Below are positions 59,499 through 64,000 of a stretch of 64,000 nt of DNA, piece after piece. The translations under genes were made by a program, and so were the position numbers. The notes under the pieces are model-generated. The model worked only from the letters and a program-made list of their open reading frames with translations. It ran no database searches and had not been told where the DNA came from. The DNA comes from Costus lasius (Eukaryota; Streptophyta; Magnoliopsida; Zingiberales; Costaceae): the NCBI GenBank assembly GCA_027563935.2, contig JANVAS020000231.1, positions 14,092,001-14,156,000 of the forward strand, written 5' to 3'. The stretch's first letter is position 1. The number at the start of each line of letters is the position of its first letter.

Positions 59499-62400
59499 CT
59501 AATGGTTGAGAAATCTCAAACCCATATTATTACAGTGCTTCTCATGCTTCTGCTGCGCCAGAAGCTTAGTAAGCGGGTCTGCCAGATTGTCATCTGTATG
59601 AACCTTGCAGATTTTGATCTCGCCTCGATCTATGATCTCCCTGATCAAATGAAACCGTCTCTGTATGTGCTTGGACTTCTGGTGCGACCGTGGTTCCTTT
59701 GCGTGTGCGATTGCTCCAGTGTTATCACAGAAGATAACCAAAGGATCTGCACTCGAAGGAACAACACCAAGTTCTCCCACGAACTTACGAATCCACACTG
59801 CCTCCTTGGATGCTTCCGAGGCTGCAACATACTCGGCTTCTGTTGTGGAATCAACAACAGTTGACTGTTTGAAACTCTTCCACACCACTGCTCCTCCATT
59901 CAAGCTAAAAACATAGCCTGATTGCGATCGGAAATCATCCTGGTCAGACTGGAACGAAGCGTCAGTATATCCTTCAATACTGAGTTCTTCCTGACCACCA
60001 TATATCAAGAACATATCTTTGGTCCTCCGCAGATATTTTAAGATGTTCTTGACTGCAATCCAGTGCGCCACACCTGGATTACTTTGGAAACGACTGGTCA
60101 CACTTAACCCGTAAGCGACGTCAGGGCGAGTACACAACATCGCATACATAATGGAACCAATAGCCGAAGCATAAGGCGTATTGTCCATTTGATCTTTCTC
60201 AGTCTGTGTTTGTGGACACTGACTCTTCGAAAGACTCAGACCATGTCTGACTGGAAGATATCCTCGTTTAGAATTCTCTAAATGAAATCTTTCCAGGACT
60301 TTATCGATGTAAGTACTCTGGCACAGCCCAAGAAGCCTCTTAGATCTATCCCTGTAGATCTTCACACCTAATACATAGGCTGCTTCTCCTAAATCTTTCA
60401 TCTGGAAACATTTCCTTAACCATGCCTTCACAGCATGCATTTCAGGAATGTCATTTCCAATGATCAAGATATCATCGACGTAGAGGACTAGGAAAGTAAT
60501 CACGCTCCCACTAAACCTCTTATATACACACGGGTCATCCTCGTTCTTGACGAAACGAAATTCAGTGACTGATTCATCAAAACGAATATTCCAGCTTCTT
60601 GATGCTTGCTTGAGTCCATAAATGGACTTCTTTAACTTGCATATCTTATGACGATCTGATGGATTAGTGAAACCCTCAGGTTGTGTCATGTACACATCCT
60701 CATCCAGATTTCCATTAAGGAAAGCTGTTTTCACATCCATCTGCCAAATCTCATAATCATAATATGCAGCTATCGCGAAAAGAATCCGAATAGACTTAAA
60801 CATAGCTACAGGTGAGAAAGTTTCATCATAATCTATCCCGTAGATTTGTTTGAAACCTTTCGCAACTAGCCTGCCTTTATAGGTAACCACGTTACCATCC
60901 ATGTCAATCTTCTTCTTGAAGATCCATTTACAGCCTATAGGGATAACTCCCGGAGGCGGATCAACCAAATCCCAAACTTGGTTATCTGACATGGAGTCCA
61001 TCTCGGCTCGCATAGCTTCAAGCCATCTAGCTGACTCCGGTCCACTGACCGCATCCGCATAAGTGAGGGGTTCATCATGATCAATGATGTAGATTCCGTC
61101 ATAGCGCTCAGGCTGTCGACGAATCCTTCCCGATCTTCGCGGTTCCCGTGATATCTGAGCCTCAGGTTGTTCAATAACCTGATCTACTGGCTCAGGCTCA
61201 TCCAATTTTGCTTGAGCACTTTGTCCTTCCTCTGGATTCTCATCCAGCTTTATTTCTCTCCCACTGGCCTCTTGCAGAAGAAACTCCTTCTCAAGAAATA
61301 TGGCCGTCCGAGCAACAAAAACCTTGTTCTCTTTGGGATCGTAGAAATAATAACCCTTAGTTTCCTTAGGGTAACCGACAAAGATACATTTGTCAGATCT
61401 GCTCTCTAGTTTCCCAGAGGCGAGCTTTTTGACATAAGCCTCGCAGCCCCAGATCCTGATAAATGTCAAGCTCGGCTGTTTCCCATACCATAACTCATAT
61501 GGAGTTTTTGAAACGGCCTTGGATGGCACTCGGTTTAGTACCTTTGCAGCTGTCTCCAGTGCAAATCCCCAAAAGGAGTATGGAAGAGTAGCCTGACTCA
61601 TCATAGAACGAACCATATCGAGTAACGTTCTATTTCTCCTTTCGGACACACCATTCCATTGCGGTGTTCCTGGCGGAGTGAGCTGTGAGATAATCCCACA
61701 CTCCTTCAGATAGTCAGTAAACGTATGACTCAAGTATTCACCACCTCGATCTGAGCGAAGTGCCTTGATATTTCGGCCTAGCTGATTCTGTACTTCATTC
61801 TTGAACTCTTTGAACTTGTCAAAAGATTCACTCTTATGTCTCATCAGATAGACATAGCCATACCTACTGAAATCATCAGTAAAGGTAATGAAGTACTGAT
61901 AGCCACCTCTGGCATGTTTACTAAATGGCCCACACACATCACTGTGTATAAGGTCAAGTAAACCTGAAGCCCTTTGACCTTTGTGAGGAAAAGGTGACTT
62001 CGTCATTTTACCCATCAAACAAGCTGTGCATGTATCAATCTCCTTGTAGGAGAATGATCCCAGCAGTCCATGATCATGCAACCGCTTAATGCGTTTCTCG
62101 TTAATATGGCCTAAACGACTATGCCATAGCAAGGTGCTGTCATCAGCATACTTGGCTTTCTTAATATCAATATTTTGTATAGAACGCTCCATGTCCAACA
62201 TGAATAATCCATTGCTAATTGAACCAGTTGCATAAACAATATTATCATAAGATAAAACACACTTTGAAATATTGCATTCAAAGGAAAATCCTTTCCTGAC
62301 AAGAGCAGGAATGGAGATAATATTTTTAGTAATACTGGGAACAAAATAACAATTGTCAAGTTCCAATACAATTCCAGATGGTAAAGAAATGAAATAGTCT

Positions 62401-63380
62401 CCTACAGCAACAGCAGCAACCCGTGCCCCGTTTCCAACGCGTAGGTCCACCTCATGCTGTCCCACCTGTCTTCTTCTCTTGAGTTCCTGCACATTTGAAC
62501 AAATGTGAACTCCACATGCAGTGTCCAACACCCATGATATAGAAGAAGAAAACATGACCTCAGTCACGAATATACCTGAGCCAGAAGCGATGCTTCCCCT
62601 CTTATCTCCTTGGAGCGCTTTACAGTCCTTTTTCCAGTGACCCAGCTGGCCACAATGGAAACACCTGTATTCCTTAGACCGCTTCACCTTCTGCTTCAGA
62701 GCCTTGCTGTATCTCTTGACAGGGGTCTTGCCCTTCTTCCCCTTCTTCTTGTTCCTTGAAGGAACCATTAAGACAGAGGTCGAAGGCTTTCCCTTCAGAG
62801 TCTCCTCAGTAGTGAGGAGCATATTCAGCAGCTCTGCCGGAGTACAATCGATTTTGTTCATATTAAAGTTAATAATGAACGCGTCGAATGAAGGCGGGAG
62901 AGACTGCAGAATAATATCCACAGCAAGCTCCTGGTTGATGGTATGCCCCAGTTTCTCTAGAGCCTCCTTGTGCCCAATCATCTTGAGCACGTGAGCTCCC
63001 ACTGGGCTCCCTTCAGCCAGTTTGCTCTGAAAGAAGAGCTTCGTCAAATTATAGCGTTCAGTCCTCGCCTGTGCAGCATACAGCATCTTAAGGTTTGCTA
63101 TCATGTCTATAGCAGACATATCCTCATGCTGACGCTGCAGCGGTGGCGTCATAGACGCTAACATCAGGCAAGCGACATCAATGCTATCATTGACGTGCTT
63201 TTCATAGGCTTCCCGAACCGCCCTTGCGGCGTTCGGAGCGGGCTGAGGCGGTATCGCCGTCTCGAGGACATACAGTTTCCTCTCTGCCTTAAGAACAATC
63301 TTAAGGTGTCCAAACCAGTCAGAGAAGTTCGGCCCAGCAAACTTCTCCCTTTCCAGTAGGGATCGCACATTGAAGTTCAT
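59499..63380 (-). CDS. Copia F gag-pol polyprotein, intact (1293 aa)
   Basis: This is a single uninterrupted frame from ATG at 63380 to the stop at 59499-59501. Domains by residue: gag 1-250 with CCHC knuckle starting at Cys240 (CX2CX4HX4C); protease with Asp286 in WVLDTAC; GAG-pre-integrase and HHCC finger about 380-470; integrase catalytic D481, D544, E580 (D,D35E); Arg-rich linker about 750-775; reverse transcriptase about 800-1050 with YVDD at 967-970; RNase H about 1130-1270 (TDASFQSD, STTEAEY, FCDNTGAI, KHIQRRFHL). The protein would be cleaved into particle and enzymes that reverse-transcribe and integrate the element. All catalytic residues I can check are present. The start matches the ATG of B and E and follows GTTCGTTGCTGCAG-type leader sequence (reverse strand). 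Confidence 0.96.
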   Translation of the reverse strand: MNFNVRSLLEREKFAGPNFSDWFGHLKIVLKAERKLYVLETAIPPQPAPNAARAVREAYEKHVNDSIDVACLMLASMTPPLQRQHEDMSAIDMIANLKMLYAAQARTERYNLTKLFFQSKLAEGSPVGAHVLKMIGHKEALEKLGHTINQELAVDIILQSLPPSFDAFIINFNMNKIDCTPAELLNMLLTTEETLKGKPSTSVLMVPSRNKKKGKKGKTPVKRYSKALKQKVKRSKEYRCFHCGQLGHWKKDCKALQGDKRGSIASGSGIFVTEVMFSSSISWVLDTACGVHICSNVQELKRRRQVGQHEVDLRVGNGARVAAVAVGDYFISLPSGIVLELDNCYFVPSITKNIISIPALVRKGFSFECNISKCVLSYDNIVYATGSISNGLFMLDMERSIQNIDIKKAKYADDSTLLWHSRLGHINEKRIKRLHDHGLLGSFSYKEIDTCTACLMGKMTKSPFPHKGQRASGLLDLIHSDVCGPFSKHARGGYQYFITFTDDFSRYGYVYLMRHKSESFDKFKEFKNEVQNQLGRNIKALRSDRGGEYLSHTFTDYLKECGIISQLTPPGTPQWNGVSERRNRTLLDMVRSMMSQATLPYSFWGFALETAAKVLNRVPSKAVSKTPYELWYGKQPSLTFIRIWGCEAYVKKLASGKLESRSDKCIFVGYPKETKGYYFYDPKENKVFVARTAIFLEKEFLLQEASGREIKLDENPEEGQSAQAKLDEPEPVDQVIEQPEAQISREPRRSGRIRRQPERYDGIYIIDHDEPLTYADAVSGPESARWLEAMRAEMDSMSDNQVWDLVDPPPGVIPIGCKWIFKKKIDMDGNVVTYKGRLVAKGFKQIYGIDYDETFSPVAMFKSIRILFAIAAYYDYEIWQMDVKTAFLNGNLDEDVYMTQPEGFTNPSDRHKICKLKKSIYGLKQASRSWNIRFDESVTEFRFVKNEDDPCVYKRFSGSVITFLVLYVDDILIIGNDIPEMHAVKAWLRKCFQMKDLGEAAYVLGVKIYRDRSKRLLGLCQSTYIDKVLERFHLENSKRGYLPVRHGLSLSKSQCPQTQTEKDQMDNTPYASAIGSIMYAMLCTRPDVAYGLSVTSRFQSNPGVAHWIAVKNILKYLRRTKDMFLIYGGQEELSIEGYTDASFQSDQDDFRSQSGYVFSLNGGAVVWKSFKQSTVVDSTTEAEYVAASEASKEAVWIRKFVGELGVVPSSADPLVIFCDNTGAIAHAKEPRSHQKSKHIQRRFHLIREIIDRGEIKICKVHTDDNLADPLTKLLAQQKHEKHCNNMGLRFLNH

Positions 63381-64000
63381 GGTGTTCGTTGCTGCAGGTA
63401 TCTACAACAATGCAAGAACAGCAAGGTCAGTATCAATGTTAAGAATCAATCAGGACTTAAGAAAGATTCTTTTTCTCACTATTTTATCTGGCTGAAAAAT
63501 CCAGCAAAACAGCCCGAAAGAGTAGACACTCTTTTAGTGAGATGGGATCCGGATTTCATACTTGGTCTCCGCGTCCCGCTCAGGCGAGATAAGATGCACA
63601 GAGAGTACAAGCACTAATCTCCGGTAGGCAGTCCCTGCCGATCGCCAACCCGTGCGATTCCCCTTCATCTAGGCAATCCAGCAGACTGTGCCAACTGAGT
63701 TGGTACAACACAGTCTCTGATCCCACAGATGGCTGCCTCCATGTGCTACCATATGCGCCACATATGTAGCCTACATGGTCAAGCTGACCCGACCTACTCC
63801 CTGGACCACCATGTGCTATGCTGAGCAACGAGAAGGGATAAATCCCTACTCTGTAACACACAGGTGTAATCCCACACCGTCTGAAGATAGATGGACGTGC
63901 CCACTGAGTGGGTACAACACGGCTCCAACGATAATCAGAACAGTGAGGTTTCGCGTCAGAAGGCTTACGAGCTTGATATTTTAGCGTTGGATTTTAACGG
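63381..64000 (-). other. Copia F 5' leader, proximal part
   Basis: Non-coding and very similar to the leader of B just upstream of gag. Paired hairpins are at 63688-63711 (core CCAACTGAGTTGG) and 63897-63920 (core CCCACTGAGTGGG). The tRNA-like module should lie further right, outside the window. Confidence 0.75.

Larger units (their letters stand above)
57796..64000 (-). mobile_element. Copia F: Ty1/copia element with intact coding region, 5' end outside window
   Basis: This minus-strand element has its 3' LTR at 57796-59478, gag-pol at 59499-63380 and a leader running off the right edge. The left target duplication is ATGGG (57791-57795), inside LTR J. It is the only copy here with an unbroken frame, so it is the best candidate for an autonomous member of the family. 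The 5' LTR is not visible, so age and promoter integrity are unknown. Confidence 0.93.

Overview
The window is plant nuclear DNA, almost certainly repeat-rich (pericentromeric or heterochromatic) DNA of a flowering plant. Everything I can identify is LTR-retrotransposon: Ty1/copia of the Tork/Angela type, Ty3/gypsy of the Athila type, and one Ty3/gypsy chromovirus of the Tekay/Del type. I see no ordinary host gene, no rRNA or tRNA gene, no CRISPR and nothing bacterial. The species cannot be named from this sequence.

Layout. 1-6019: copia A (minus strand, left part outside the window), inserted in an old Athila element L1 (minus strand; visible at 6020-7835 and 16981-22620). 7836-16980: complete copia B (plus strand, TSD ATGGC), inserted in the env-like ORF of L1. 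22617-24821, 35224-37039 and 46153-46514: an old, decayed copia C (plus strand), split by a complete Tekay-type gypsy D (24822-35218, TSD ATGAT) and by a complete copia E (37040-46147, minus strand, TSD AGGCG) that sits in C's 3' LTR. 46515-53447: fragment G of a second Athila element (plus strand), from RNase H through integrase to a long LTR-like tail. 53452-57795: a mosaic of copia pieces (truncated LTR I, 5'-truncated copia H with a full 3' LTR, a short integrase-linker fragment, and the start of another LTR, J). 57796-64000: copia F (minus strand, TSD ATGGG), inserted in J and running off the right edge.

A, B, E, F, H and J belong to one copia family (LTR about 1.65-1.70 kb starting TGTTGGGGTATGCCC, tRNA-iMet PBS, about 1.87 kb leader, one 1293-codon gag-pol frame). 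Only F has an unbroken frame with all catalytic residues. B and E have nearly identical LTR pairs, so they are recent, yet both carry nonsense changes. Most of these lie at CG or CHG sites, as expected from cytosine methylation and deamination.

The strongest unexplained signals are non-coding. (1) The copia leader holds a tRNA-like module with A-box, B-box and a T-arm that covaries between copies. (2) The leader has two paralogous hairpins related by a compensatory base pair. (3) The LTR has two consecutive hairpins conserved in layout between two copia families, although the second stem has entirely different sequence. (4) Both Athila fragments carry arrays of TACGG/CCGTA dyads downstream of integrase, preceded by a shared motif just after the integrase stop.
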